Below are positions 6,677 to 12,956 of a stretch of 12,956 bases of DNA, piece after piece. Every line of letters begins with the position of its first letter. Position 1 is the first letter of the stretch. A model generated the notes under the pieces. That model was given only the letters and a program-made list of their open reading frames with translations, ran no database searches and was not told the origin of the DNA. Origin of the DNA: Xanthobacteraceae bacterium (GTDB lineage: Bacteria > Pseudomonadota > Alphaproteobacteria > Rhizobiales > Xanthobacteraceae); the NCBI GenBank assembly GCA_030036975.1, contig JASHSE010000225.1, forward strand, positions 1-12,956, given 5' to 3'. The translations under genes were made by a program, and so were the position numbers.

Positions 6677-6713
6677 AAAGCCCGGGGCGAAAAGTCCCGG
6701 GCTTTTGCTTTTT
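6677..6713 (+). terminator. Rho-independent terminator of groESL
   Basis: AAAGCCCGGG (6677-6686) pairs perfectly with CCCGGGCTTT (6696-6705) across a nine-base loop, and a T-rich run (TTTTGCTTTTT) follows from 6703. It lies 56 bp after the groEL stop. The A-run on its left arm could also serve the minus strand, but no minus gene ends here. Confidence 0.92.
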
Positions 6714-6750
6714 ATCCTCCCAGGATACGCGGGTGAGGATAAATACGGAA

Positions 6751-6807
6751 ACGACCACGGGAGCGAGGCGCGCGTTCATCCGGCGTCGCCTGATCCACCG
6801 TGGCCGT
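6751..6807. repeat. Inverted-repeat intergenic element, copy A
   Basis: A 57-bp element with ends ACGACCACGG (6751-6760) and CCGTGGCCGT (6798-6807), complementary except at one base. The internal core GCGCGTTCATCCGGCGTC (6770-6787) is identical to the core of copy B at 8691-8748, and similarity continues some 25 bp beyond the right end. It sits 75 bp upstream of the DUF72 start. Confidence 0.65.
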
Positions 6808-6882
6808 CGGGGCGGCGGAGACTTACAATACGCGTCTCCACCGCCACTTGGTGCCGACCTAACATGCTCGGATGACAACGAC

Positions 6883-7701
6883 ATGACTACATCATCAGGC
6901 CACGTCCGCGTCGGCATCGGCGGCTGGACCTTCGAACCCTGGCGCGGGGTGTTTTATCCGAAGGGCCTGCCGCATGCGCGGGAGCTGCGCTACGCTGGCG
7001 AGCGGCTGACCTCGATAGAAATCAACGGCACGTTTTACCGCACCCAGACGCCGGCGACGTTCCGCTCATGGGCGAGCGAGGTGCCGGCGGGCTTCGTGTT
7101 CGCGGTCAAGGGCCCACGCTACGCGGTCAACCGGCGCGTCCTCAAGGAGGCGGGCGATTCGATCAAGCGGTTTTTGGACTCGGGCGTGACCGAACTCGGC
7201 GAGCATCTCGGCCCGCTGCTCTGGCAGTTCGCACCGTCCAAAAAATTCGATGCCGCCGATTTCGGCGGCTTTCTCGAGCTGTTACCCGCAGCATTCGGCG
7301 GCACAAAACTGCGCCACGTCATCGAAGTCCGCCACGACAGTTTTTGCACGCCGCAATTTATCGCGCTCGTCCGCCAGCTTGGCGCGGCAATCGTGTTCAC
7401 CGATCACGCCCGCTATCCCAATATCGCCGATCTCACCGGCGATTTCGTCTATGCGCGGCTGCAGCGCGGCAAGGACACGGCGCCGACCGCCTATCCGCCG
7501 CGCGAGCTCGACGCCTGGGCAAAGCGGCTGCTTCTATGGGCGCAAGGTGATGCGCCGGAAGACTTGCCGCGCGTCGATGCCGCGCACAAAGCGAAGGCCG
7601 CTCCGCGCGACGTTTTCGCCTACGTGATCCACGAAGGCAAAATCCGCGCCCCAGCCGGCGCCATGGCGTTGATCGAGCGTTTGAAGAAAGGTGGCGAATA
7701 G
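6883..7701 (+). CDS. DUF72 (YecE-like) family protein
   Basis: A 272-aa cytoplasmic protein of the DUF72/YecE family, predicted TIM-barrel-like, with no established reaction. Family landmarks are GIGGWTFEPWRGVFYP (near 11-26), LTSIEINGTFYR (about 44-55), FAVKGPRY, GPLLWQFAPSKKF, HVIEVRHDSF and the strand-loop FVYARLQRG. The start at ATG 6883 puts the first strand (VRVGIGGW) right after the N-terminus, as in relatives. The frame stays open upstream to 6658, but that stretch covers the groEL terminator and a repeat and shows no family similarity. The ribosome site is weak. The gene appears monocistronic, between groESL and a TetR gene. It is not related in any evident way to the chaperonin operon. 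Confidence 0.9.
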   Translation: MTTSSGHVRVGIGGWTFEPWRGVFYPKGLPHARELRYAGERLTSIEINGTFYRTQTPATFRSWASEVPAGFVFAVKGPRYAVNRRVLKEAGDSIKRFLDSGVTELGEHLGPLLWQFAPSKKFDAADFGGFLELLPAAFGGTKLRHVIEVRHDSFCTPQFIALVRQLGAAIVFTDHARYPNIADLTGDFVYARLQRGKDTAPTAYPPRELDAWAKRLLLWAQGDAPEDLPRVDAAHKAKAAPRDVFAYVIHEGKIRAPAGAMALIERLKKGGE

Positions 7702-7747
7702 CGAATGGATGGGCGGAGCGTCGCCTCGCCCGTCGTCATCACCGACT

Positions 7748-7849
7748 TCACCATGGACAGCGCAACGTGCCGGTCCCGGCGTAGCTCTGGGCGCCTTTGG
7801 CGAACTCGCCGTCGAACTTGGCGAGCAGCGTGCAGCACGTTTCCAGCAT
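7748..7849 (-). other. Possible small gene or decayed fragment, 33 codons
   Basis: A short minus-strand frame from ATG 7849 to TGA 7748, reading MLETCCTLLAKFDGEFAKGA and ending GTLRCPW. Codon third positions are GC-rich, as in neighbouring genes, and the composition is protein-like, but I recognise no family and see no good ribosome site. It may be a real small protein, the tail of a decayed gene or chance. The rest of 7702-7886 shows nothing else I can support. Confidence 0.2.
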
Positions 7850-7886
7850 GCGAAAACGATATCGATGGTCATTCCATCACGCCATG

Positions 7887-7929
7887 TTATGACATGTCAC
7901 GTGATATTTATGACCATGCATGTGATATT
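7887..7929. promoter_or_regulatory. Two tandem 22-bp near-repeats, candidate regulator sites
   Basis: Copies at 7887-7908 and 7908-7929 both begin TTATGAC and end GTGATATT, and differ by one shifted base and one or two substitutions between. The period is 21 bp, two DNA turns, so bound proteins would lie on the same face. The first copy contains the palindrome TGACATGTCA. It lies in an AT-rich island about 140-180 bp upstream of the TetR start. Confidence 0.4.
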
Positions 7930-7974
7930 CCCGCCAAAGGCGGCGCATTGATCCAAAGTGTCGCCGGAACAAAT

Positions 7975-7990
7975 TATGTTGATCAACATA
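7975..7990. promoter_or_regulatory. Perfect 16-bp palindrome, candidate TetR autoregulatory operator
   Basis: TATGTTGATCAACATA is its own reverse complement and is AT-rich against a GC-rich background. It lies 75 bp upstream of the tetR-family start. TetR-family dimers typically bind 15-20 bp palindromes of this kind in their own promoter. A specific -35/-10 pair is not convincing. Confidence 0.55.
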
Positions 7991-8065
7991 GGAATAGATT
8001 TATCGAAAGAGTGTTAATTGTGTGGGATTTATGAGTGCCGAAAGTTCAGCAGGTTGAATAGTCCA

Positions 8066-8638
8066 ATGCCGGGACGACGCAGCAAACGTCAGACAATCCG
8101 CGAAAAGATTCTTGATAGTGCCGGCAGGCTGTTCAATCGCCACGGCTTCAACGCTGTGTCCATTGATGACGTCATGGCCGACGCGGGACTGACCCGAGGC
8201 GGTTTCTATAACTATTTCTCGTCAAAGACCGACCTTTATGCGCAATCGGTCGCACGCGTGGTCGGCGCCAAGCGCGACGCCAGCAACGGCCAAGGCCCTG
8301 CTCGCTTTGCTCCCGACCAGATCGTGCGCGACTATCTGACCGTTCACCACTTCGAAGATCTGGAAGCCAGCGGTCCGATGATCGGGCTGCCGAGCGACAT
8401 TTCGCAAACCGACCGCGCGGTCAGGCAGGCCTTTGAATCGGCGCTGCGTTTCATGATAGAAACCTTCGAGCAAGGTGCAAGCGGTGGTGCGAGACCAAAC
8501 CGTAAAGAGGCGCTCGCCATTGCCGCGCTGTGCATCGGCGGCATGGTGCTGGCGCGATCGGTCGAGGATCGCCGATTGGCGGATGAGATGCGTGAGGCGG
8601 CTCTGGCCCTCGCATTGTCTCTCGGCAACTGGACCTGA
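8066..8638 (+). CDS. TetR/AcrR family transcriptional regulator
   Basis: A 190-aa one-component repressor. Residues about 10-58 form the TetR DNA-binding domain: TIREKILDSAGRLFNRHGFN, then the helix-turn-helix SIDDVMADAGLTRGGFYNYF and SSKTDLYAQSV. The C-terminal half (from about 80) is the divergent ligand and dimer domain, with MIGLPSDIS as its only notable conserved-looking patch. The ligand is unknown. I use ATG 8066, which gives MPGRRSKR directly before the domain. An upstream ATG at 8018 would add 16 residues of atypical sequence. The AT-rich region upstream holds a perfect palindrome and tandem repeats likely to be its operators. The HdeD gene 273 bp downstream on the same strand is a possible but unproven target. 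Confidence 0.92.
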   Translation: MPGRRSKRQTIREKILDSAGRLFNRHGFNAVSIDDVMADAGLTRGGFYNYFSSKTDLYAQSVARVVGAKRDASNGQGPARFAPDQIVRDYLTVHHFEDLEASGPMIGLPSDISQTDRAVRQAFESALRFMIETFEQGASGGARPNRKEALAIAALCIGGMVLARSVEDRRLADEMREAALALALSLGNWT

Positions 8639-8690
8639 GCGCGCCTGACGCCGGTGCGCGGCGGCGGGCCACGCCGGCGCAAAAATGCCA

Positions 8691-8748
8691 ACGGCCACGT
8701 CCAACCGGTGCGCGTTCATCCGGCGTCACCCGTCGTAACCGTGGCCGT
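8691..8748. repeat. Inverted-repeat intergenic element, copy B
   Basis: ACGGCCACG (8691-8699) is exactly complementary to CGTGGCCGT (8740-8748). The core at 8710-8727 is identical over 18 bases to copy A (6770-6787). The remaining gap 8639-8911 shows a TTTGCGCC direct repeat (8858-8865, 8871-8878) and no supported gene. Confidence 0.65.
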
Positions 8749-8911
8749 GCCGCAGCGGAGTATCCTCAACGCCGCTTGCACCAAGGTGGGGGGCGGCGGC
8801 CGTTTATGCAAGCCCTGCTTTATGCCAGACTGGGCATGGCTTCGGCCGCTTGTTCTTTTGCGCCAACCCATTTGCGCCGGACGCATGGCCGACAGGCACG
8901 GGAGCACCGCC

Positions 8912-9493
8912 ATGTCCATCGATCGAGCACGCAACGAAAGCGACCTGCAACGCGCCGTCGTGAGCGCAATTCACGAACACTGGGTGCTCTTCCTGGTCGA
9001 GGGCATCATCCTCGTCATTCTCGGCGCGCTCGCCATTCTGGTGCCGCCGCTTGCGACCATCGCCTTCACGATCCTGATCGGCTGGCTGTTCCTGATTTCC
9101 GGCGCCGTCGGCCTGTTCACGACGTTCTGGATGCGCACCGCCCCGGGATTCTGGTGGTCGTTGTTGTCGGCGCTAATCGCGATCATTGCCGGCTTCCTGC
9201 TCCTGGTCTGGCCACTCACGGGCGCGCTGTCGCTGACACTGGTGCTGACCGCGTTCTTCATCGTCGAGGGCGTCGCCTCGATCATGTATGGGATCGAGCA
9301 CCGCAATCAACTGACCGGCCGCTGGGGCTGGATGCTCGTGAGCGGCATTATCGACCTGATCCTCGCCGCCATCATCATCGCCGGCCTGCCCGGCACCGTG
9401 GCATGGGCGCTCGGTCTTCTGGTCGGCATCGACATGCTGTTCGGCGGCGCGGCATTGATCGGCATGGCGCTCGCCGCCCGCAAACCCGCATAA
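8912..9493 (+). CDS. HdeD family (DUF308) membrane protein
   Basis: A 193-aa inner-membrane protein of the HdeD/DUF308 family. The E. coli founder is linked to acid resistance at high cell density, but the mechanism is unknown and the role in this lineage is not established. Six hydrophobic segments lie near 24-44, 48-70, 82-100, 104-127, 139-158 and 162-187. This is the three-repeat arrangement of DUF308, with the recurring pattern of a helix pair followed by a small loop (WPLTGALSL, LPGTVAWALG). The cytoplasmic N-terminus is short. ATG 8912 follows GGGAG about seven bases upstream; the open frame continues further upstream through the repeat element and is disregarded. It stands between a TetR gene and a Bug gene, with no clear operon partner. 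Confidence 0.9.
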   Translation: MSIDRARNESDLQRAVVSAIHEHWVLFLVEGIILVILGALAILVPPLATIAFTILIGWLFLISGAVGLFTTFWMRTAPGFWWSLLSALIAIIAGFLLLVWPLTGALSLTLVLTAFFIVEGVASIMYGIEHRNQLTGRWGWMLVSGIIDLILAAIIIAGLPGTVAWALGLLVGIDMLFGGAALIGMALAARKPA

Positions 9494-9542
9494 AGCTGCT
9501 GCGGCATGTCGCAAGGCCCGCGGCTTTTGCCGCCACGGGACT

Positions 9543-9551
9543 TGCTATACC
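9543..9551 (+). promoter_or_regulatory. Candidate extended -10 promoter of the Bug gene
   Basis: TGCTATACC (9543-9551) fits an extended -10 (TGnTATAAT-like) and would start RNA near 9558, giving a leader of about 50 bases. No good -35 is seen. Just upstream, GCGGC-TTTT-GCCGC can form a small hairpin that may end HdeD transcription. Confidence 0.3.
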
Positions 9552-9607
9552 GTCCGGTCGTGCCGCGCTGCACGGCCTCACGCGTACCGGTTCGGGAGGA
9601 CAAGAAA

Positions 9608-10582
9608 ATGCAAACAGCGCTCAAGCTGCTGACGCTTGGCTTTTTAGCGTGCGCAATCGCCGCTCCGGCCCGAGCGGACGATTATCCGACCAAGCCGATC
9701 CGGATTATTTCCGATTCCGCGCCCGGCAGCGCGGTCGACGTCACCTTCCGGATGGTGATGGACCGGCTCGGCACCCTGCTCGGCCAGCAGATCGTGCCGG
9801 TCGATCAGCCCGGCGCCAGCGGCGCCGTTGCCGCCCACACCGCCGCGCAAGCCGTTCCCGACGGCTACACGCTGTTTGCGCCGGCGCTGTCGCTGTTCAT
9901 TTCGCTCCCCGGCAAGGCCGAGAACCTGCCGCTGGTCCTGCCACGCGATTTTGTCCCGGTCGGCTCGCTGATCGACCAGCCCATGTTCATCTGCGCGAGC
10001 CCGGCGTCCGGGCTCAAGACCCTGCCGGATCTCATCGCCCGCGCCAAGGCCAATCCTGGCCAAATTTCCTTTGCGGCGACCGGCATCGGACGCATCACCC
10101 ACCTCACCGGCCTTTTGCTGCAAAGCCGCGCCGGCATCAAATTGCAGGTCGTGCCTTACACGGGGGGCCCGGCCGCCGCGCTGACCGATGTGATGGGCGG
10201 CCGCGTGCCGCTGATCATCGAGGGCTATTCCGGCCTCGCCGGTGCCATCCAGGCGCACAAGCTCAACGTGCTGGCGGTGGCGGCGCGCAGGCGCCTGCCC
10301 GACTTCCCGGATCTGCCGATCGTTTCGGAGACGTTGCCGAACTTCGTCGCCGGCGGCTGGCAAGGCATCGTGGCGCCGCGCGGCACGCCGGCCGCGGCAA
10401 TCGAAAAATTCAATGCCGCCCTCAACAAGGTGCTGGCCGAGCCGGACCTTGCCAAACAACTCGCGGCCCGCGGCGCCTACGTCAATCCGCTGTCGCCGCA
10501 GGAGACCAACGCCTTCGTCAACGGCCAGCAGACGCAATGGAGGCCGGTGCTGGATGCCTTCGAGGCCAGCATCAACAAATAA
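9608..10582 (+). CDS. Bug family (TctC-like) periplasmic solute-binding protein
   Basis: A 324-aa periplasmic binding protein of the Bug/TctC family, usually binding small carboxylates or related compounds for tripartite tricarboxylate transporters. Residues 1-23 are a signal peptide ending ARA before DDYPTKPIR. Family landmarks are YPTKPIRIISDSAPGSAVD near the mature start, LLGQQIVPVDQPGASGA, VPDGYTLF, IARAKANPGQISFAATGIG and VPYTGGPAAALTDVMGGRV. The usual NRPGA motif reads DQPGA here. GGGAGGA at 9594-9600 supports the ATG. No TctA/TctB membrane subunits are adjacent, so it is an orphan Bug protein; these are very abundant in this group and may share a permease or act in sensing. It converges on the MFS gene with six bases between stops. 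The ligand cannot be told. Confidence 0.93.
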   Translation: MQTALKLLTLGFLACAIAAPARADDYPTKPIRIISDSAPGSAVDVTFRMVMDRLGTLLGQQIVPVDQPGASGAVAAHTAAQAVPDGYTLFAPALSLFISLPGKAENLPLVLPRDFVPVGSLIDQPMFICASPASGLKTLPDLIARAKANPGQISFAATGIGRITHLTGLLLQSRAGIKLQVVPYTGGPAAALTDVMGGRVPLIIEGYSGLAGAIQAHKLNVLAVAARRRLPDFPDLPIVSETLPNFVAGGWQGIVAPRGTPAAAIEKFNAALNKVLAEPDLAKQLAARGAYVNPLSPQETNAFVNGQQTQWRPVLDAFEASINK

Positions 10583-10588
10583 GACAGT

Positions 10589-11830
10589 CTACTCCGCGGG
10601 CTGCAGCGTGCGCGCCTTCTCGACACTGTTGGCGATCAGCGCGATCGTGATGACGGCAACCAAAAAGCCGAGCGCGATGACTGCGGTCGTGCCCAGCACG
10701 AGATCGAAGCCGCCGCGGCCGTAGAGGAAAGCGATCATCGACACCGCCGCCCCCGAGACCATGAAGGTCAGGAAGTAACGCACCGCATAGACCCGGCTGC
10801 GCCAGGCGTCGGCCGTGTAACGGGCGATGACGAGATCGTTCAGCGTGATCTGACCGTAGATCGCCGCCATGGTGAAGGCGAGCGCGAACAATAGCGACAC
10901 ACCGCTTGCATAGGCCGCCCACACCACGCCGGAGAACTGCATAATAGCGGCAAGCGCGAACAGGACGTGCAGCGGAAAGCGCTCGACGAGCCGGCCGACC
11001 GTGATCTGCGCGAGCGCCCCGCACAGGAACACGGCCGTGGTCAGGCCGCCGACCACGACCAGCGAGACCCCGGTGATGCGCTCGTCGACAATCTTCGGCA
11101 GCGCGACCGAAATGGTGTTGAACACGAGGCCGGCGCTGAGCGCGACGACCACGAAGAGGCCGAAAATTGTCGCCGCGACCGGCGCCGGCAGCGTGACGTC
11201 GGCGGCAGCACTGCGCTTTCCGGCATGCCGGCCTTCGCTGGGAACGAACCAGAGATAGGCCGCGCCAGTCGCCATACAGATGAGGCCCGGCACCAGGAAT
11301 GCGCCGCGCCAGGACAACGCCGCTGTCAGCGCCGCAGTAATGCCGGCGGCGAGCGACACGCCGAGATTGCCGCAGACGCCGTTGAAGGCGAGCGTGCGGC
11401 CGCGCTGTGTTGCGGCATCGAGGATCATCGCGGTGCCGACCGGATGATAGATTGCGGCAAAGATGCCGAGCGCGAACAGCGCGACGGTCAGCACGACGAG
11501 CGAAGGCGCGAACGCCGCGGCGACGAGCGAAGCACCGCAGCCGAAATAAAAACCGAGCATCATGTTGCGCCGGCTCCAGCGGTCGCCGAGCCAGCCCGCC
11601 GGCAGGGAGAACAGGCCGAACGCCACGAACGAAGCGGTCGAGAGCGCGATCAGCGTGGCGTACGAGCGGCCATAGGCTGCCTGCAGTTCGATGACGACGG
11701 TCGGATAGATCAGGATGACGAAATGATCGAGCCCGTGGGCGAGATTGAGGAAGCCGATCGCGAGACGCCGCTGCGCCCCGTCTCGATCGGCGGCGGCAGG
11801 CTGGCTGGCGATGGAAACCCCGGCGCTCAT
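10589..11830 (-). CDS. MFS transporter
   Basis: A 413-aa major facilitator superfamily carrier with about 12 membrane segments. The loop between segments 2 and 3 carries motif A as GWLGDRWSRRNM (79-90). AHGLDHFVILIYPTVV in segment 1 and GIFAAIYHPVGTAMI (122-136) recall the fosmidomycin-resistance (Fsr)-like branch, so efflux is possible, but uptake cannot be excluded. I start at ATG 11830, with AGGGA seven bases upstream. The frame stays open to about 12484, but that part lies opposite the divergent SDR gene and has no transporter similarity. A dyad (11843-11860) lies just upstream of the ribosome site and may regulate it. It is divergent from the SDR and convergent with the Bug gene; a joint pathway role is inference only. 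Confidence 0.92.
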   Translation of the reverse strand: MSAGVSIASQPAAADRDGAQRRLAIGFLNLAHGLDHFVILIYPTVVIELQAAYGRSYATLIALSTASFVAFGLFSLPAGWLGDRWSRRNMMLGFYFGCGASLVAAAFAPSLVVLTVALFALGIFAAIYHPVGTAMILDAATQRGRTLAFNGVCGNLGVSLAAGITAALTAALSWRGAFLVPGLICMATGAAYLWFVPSEGRHAGKRSAAADVTLPAPVAATIFGLFVVVALSAGLVFNTISVALPKIVDERITGVSLVVVGGLTTAVFLCGALAQITVGRLVERFPLHVLFALAAIMQFSGVVWAAYASGVSLLFALAFTMAAIYGQITLNDLVIARYTADAWRSRVYAVRYFLTFMVSGAAVSMIAFLYGRGGFDLVLGTTAVIALGFLVAVITIALIANSVEKARTLQPAE

Positions 11831-11842
11831 GGCGATTCCCTT

Positions 11843-11860
11843 TATGTGCTGCGTCACATA
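11843..11860. promoter_or_regulatory. 18-bp dyad TATGTG-N6-CACATA upstream of the MFS gene
   Basis: TATGTG (11843-11848) and CACATA (11855-11860) are exact inverted repeats with six bases between, starting 13 bp before the MFS start on the minus strand. The half-site spacing is two bases shorter than a CRP/FNR box. It suits a dimeric repressor at the 5' leader, or a simple mRNA hairpin masking the ribosome site. Confidence 0.4.
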
Positions 11861-12004
11861 TATCGCGCTGCTTGTCATGGACCTACCCGAATCCTGCAAG
11901 GCAGACCGGCTAAGCGCCGGACACCTGCCGCGGCGGGTGGTTGTGAGCCTGCCGCCGCGACGGCACAATAAGGTATGGTCAGCGCAACAATTGCGGAGGG
12001 AGCG

Positions 12005-12775
12005 ATGCCGAAAACGCCCGACTATTTCGCCGGCAAGACCATCATCATTACCGGTGCCGCGAGCGGCATCGGCCACGCCACTGCGCTGATTTTCGCCCGC
12101 GAAGGCGCCAACGTAGTCTGCGCCGACATCAACGAAGCCGGCGCGCGGGCGACCGCGAGCGAGGTCAACGGCAAGGGCAGCCAGGCGCTGGCGCTCGCCG
12201 TCGACGTCACCTCGCGCCAGGCGGTCAACGCCATGGTCGAGCGCGCGCTCGCCGCGTTCGGCAGCGTGCAGTTTTTGTTCAACTCGGCGGGCGCCGCCAT
12301 CCGCCGTGCCAAGTTTCTGGAAATCGACGACGCGCTGCTGGAAAAGACCTTCGCGCTCAACGTCAACGGCACGCTCTACGCCATGCAGGCGGTGCTGCCG
12401 CACTTTTTGGCGCAAAAGCACGGCGTCATCGTCAACATGGCGAGCATGGCGCATCGCCGCGGCGGCCCCGGCTCGTCGATCCATTACGCCGCGGCGAAGG
12501 GCGCGGTGGTATCGATGACCATGGGCGTGGCGCGCGAATACGCCACGTCCGGCATTCGCGCGCTGTCGATCTCGCCGGGACCGATCAAGACGCCGTTCCA
12601 GGCGGCAGCGCAGTCGTCGCCCGAACTGATCAAGCGCTTCCTCGACGACGTGCCGATGGGCCGCTTCGGCGAGGCAGAGGAGATCGGCGAACTGGTGCTA
12701 TTCATGTGCTCCGACGCCTGCCCGTTCATGACCGCCGACACGGTCTATGTGAACGGCGGCGGCGGCTGGCGGTAA
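12005..12775 (+). CDS. SDR family NAD(P)-dependent oxidoreductase
   Basis: A classical short-chain dehydrogenase of 256 aa, full length. Seen are TGAASGIG (16-23) for cofactor binding, NSAG (93-96, usually NNAG), Asn119, and the catalytic Ser147, Tyr161 and Lys165 (YAAAK), then SPGPIKTPF (190-198) after the active site and a terminal VNGGGGWR. Asp41 at the end of the second beta strand (CADINE) predicts NAD(H) preference. The substrate is a secondary alcohol or ketone of unknown identity. GGAGG at 11995-11999, five bases upstream, fixes the ATG at 12005; an in-frame ATG at 11975 is unlikely. It is divergent from the MFS gene with a 174-bp control region, and is a different SDR subgroup from the one at the left end of the window. 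Confidence 0.95.
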   Translation: MPKTPDYFAGKTIIITGAASGIGHATALIFAREGANVVCADINEAGARATASEVNGKGSQALALAVDVTSRQAVNAMVERALAAFGSVQFLFNSAGAAIRRAKFLEIDDALLEKTFALNVNGTLYAMQAVLPHFLAQKHGVIVNMASMAHRRGGPGSSIHYAAAKGAVVSMTMGVAREYATSGIRALSISPGPIKTPFQAAAQSSPELIKRFLDDVPMGRFGEAEEIGELVLFMCSDACPFMTADTVYVNGGGGWR

Positions 12776-12777
12776 AT

Positions 12778-12859
12778 GTAGGGTGGGTTAGCGCCGCAAG
12801 GCGCGTAACCCACCAAGCTGCAGGGTGGGTTACGCCGCTACGCGGCTAACCCACCCTAC
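12778..12859. repeat. Nested double-hairpin intergenic repeat (GGGTGGGTTA type)
   Basis: The outer arms GTAGGGTGGGTTAGC (12778-12792) and GCTAACCCACCCTAC (12845-12859) are exact 15-bp complements. Inside are two further hairpins: GGTGGGTTAGCGCC with GGCGCGTAACCCACC, and GGTGGGTTACGCCGC with GCGGCTAACCCACC. This is a well-known style of dispersed proteobacterial intergenic repeat. It lies between two convergent genes, may act as a bidirectional terminator, and covers the stop codon of the gene on its right. Confidence 0.85.
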
Positions 12860-12956
12860 GAAGTACGCGGCTTCCAATTCACCAGGAACACGCCGGCGAC
12901 GCAGAGGGCCATGCCGGCGAGCGCCAGCGGTTTGAGCGTCTCGTCGAACAGCGCCC
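12856..12956 (-). CDS. EamA/DMT-family transporter, C-terminal end only
   Basis: Partial minus-strand gene running off the right edge; 32 codons and a TAG (12856-12858) are visible. The visible protein reads ALFDETLKPLALAGMALCVA, then GVFLVNWKPRTS. This matches the last helix of EamA/DMT-superfamily transporters, where a short E-x-L/P-L-A segment leads into GMALxVAGVxLVN. The stop lies inside the right arm of the double-hairpin repeat, so repeat insertion may have set the C-terminus. The substrate is unknown, since the rest lies outside the window. Confidence 0.7.
   Translation of the reverse strand, partial: ALFDETLKPLALAGMALCVAGVFLVNWKPRTS

Noticed and set aside
6658..6882. N-terminal extension of the DUF72 protein by 75 residues
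   Set aside because: It would translate through the groEL terminator and inverted-repeat copy A, and matches nothing in the family.
8776..10650. Very long plus-strand open frame (624 codons) across the HdeD and Bug genes
   Set aside because: Arg/Pro/His-rich composition typical of an out-of-frame reading of high-GC DNA; the two real proteins in other frames explain the coding signal.
11831..12484. N-terminal extension of the MFS transporter by over 200 residues
   Set aside because: The extension lies antisense to the SDR gene and is low complexity. The ATG at 11830 has a good ribosome site and gives a normal MFS length.

Overview
The window is high-GC DNA with alphaproteobacterial character, most likely from Hyphomicrobiales (the Bradyrhizobium/Rhodopseudomonas/Pseudolabrys side). 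This rests on the protein families seen: a Usg-family protein, a CIRCE-linked groESL operon, HdeD, and an orphan Bug-type binding protein. It also rests on GC-rich dispersed hairpins in the gaps. Taxonomy is inferred from family recognition, not from a search.

Layout. (1) 1-2337: the C-terminal part of a short-chain dehydrogenase (SDR), then a truncated membrane-protein start abutting a vapBC toxin-antitoxin pair. Next come a minus-strand cyclophilin-like protein and a minus-strand exported Pro/Tyr/Gly-rich small protein. (2) 2338-4239: a gap with a palindromic repeat, a NupC-type nucleoside transporter, a heptamer tandem repeat and a minus-strand Usg-family gene. (3) 4240-6713: a control region with a degenerate CIRCE operator and a possible heat-shock (RpoH) promoter, then groES-groEL closed by a clear intrinsic terminator. 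(4) 6714-9493: a DUF72 gene, an AT-rich control region with a perfect 16-bp palindrome and a 21-bp-period tandem repeat, a TetR regulator and an HdeD-family membrane protein. Two copies of a 57-58 bp inverted-repeat element lie upstream of the DUF72 and HdeD genes. (5) 9494-12956: an orphan Bug-type binding protein converging on an MFS transporter, a divergent SDR, a double-hairpin repeat, and the last codons of an EamA/DMT transporter on the minus strand.

How the genes work together. Most are core or peripheral housekeeping genes. groESL is the only clear operon besides vapBC. The Bug protein, MFS carrier and terminal SDR may serve uptake and oxidation of a small organic acid or alcohol, but nothing in the sequence names the substrate. 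The most accessory-looking piece is the vapBC junction with its membrane-gene remnant. I see no convincing new multi-gene system. The points most worth following are the vapBC junction, the putative TetR operators, the paired inverted-repeat element and the two-signal groESL control region.
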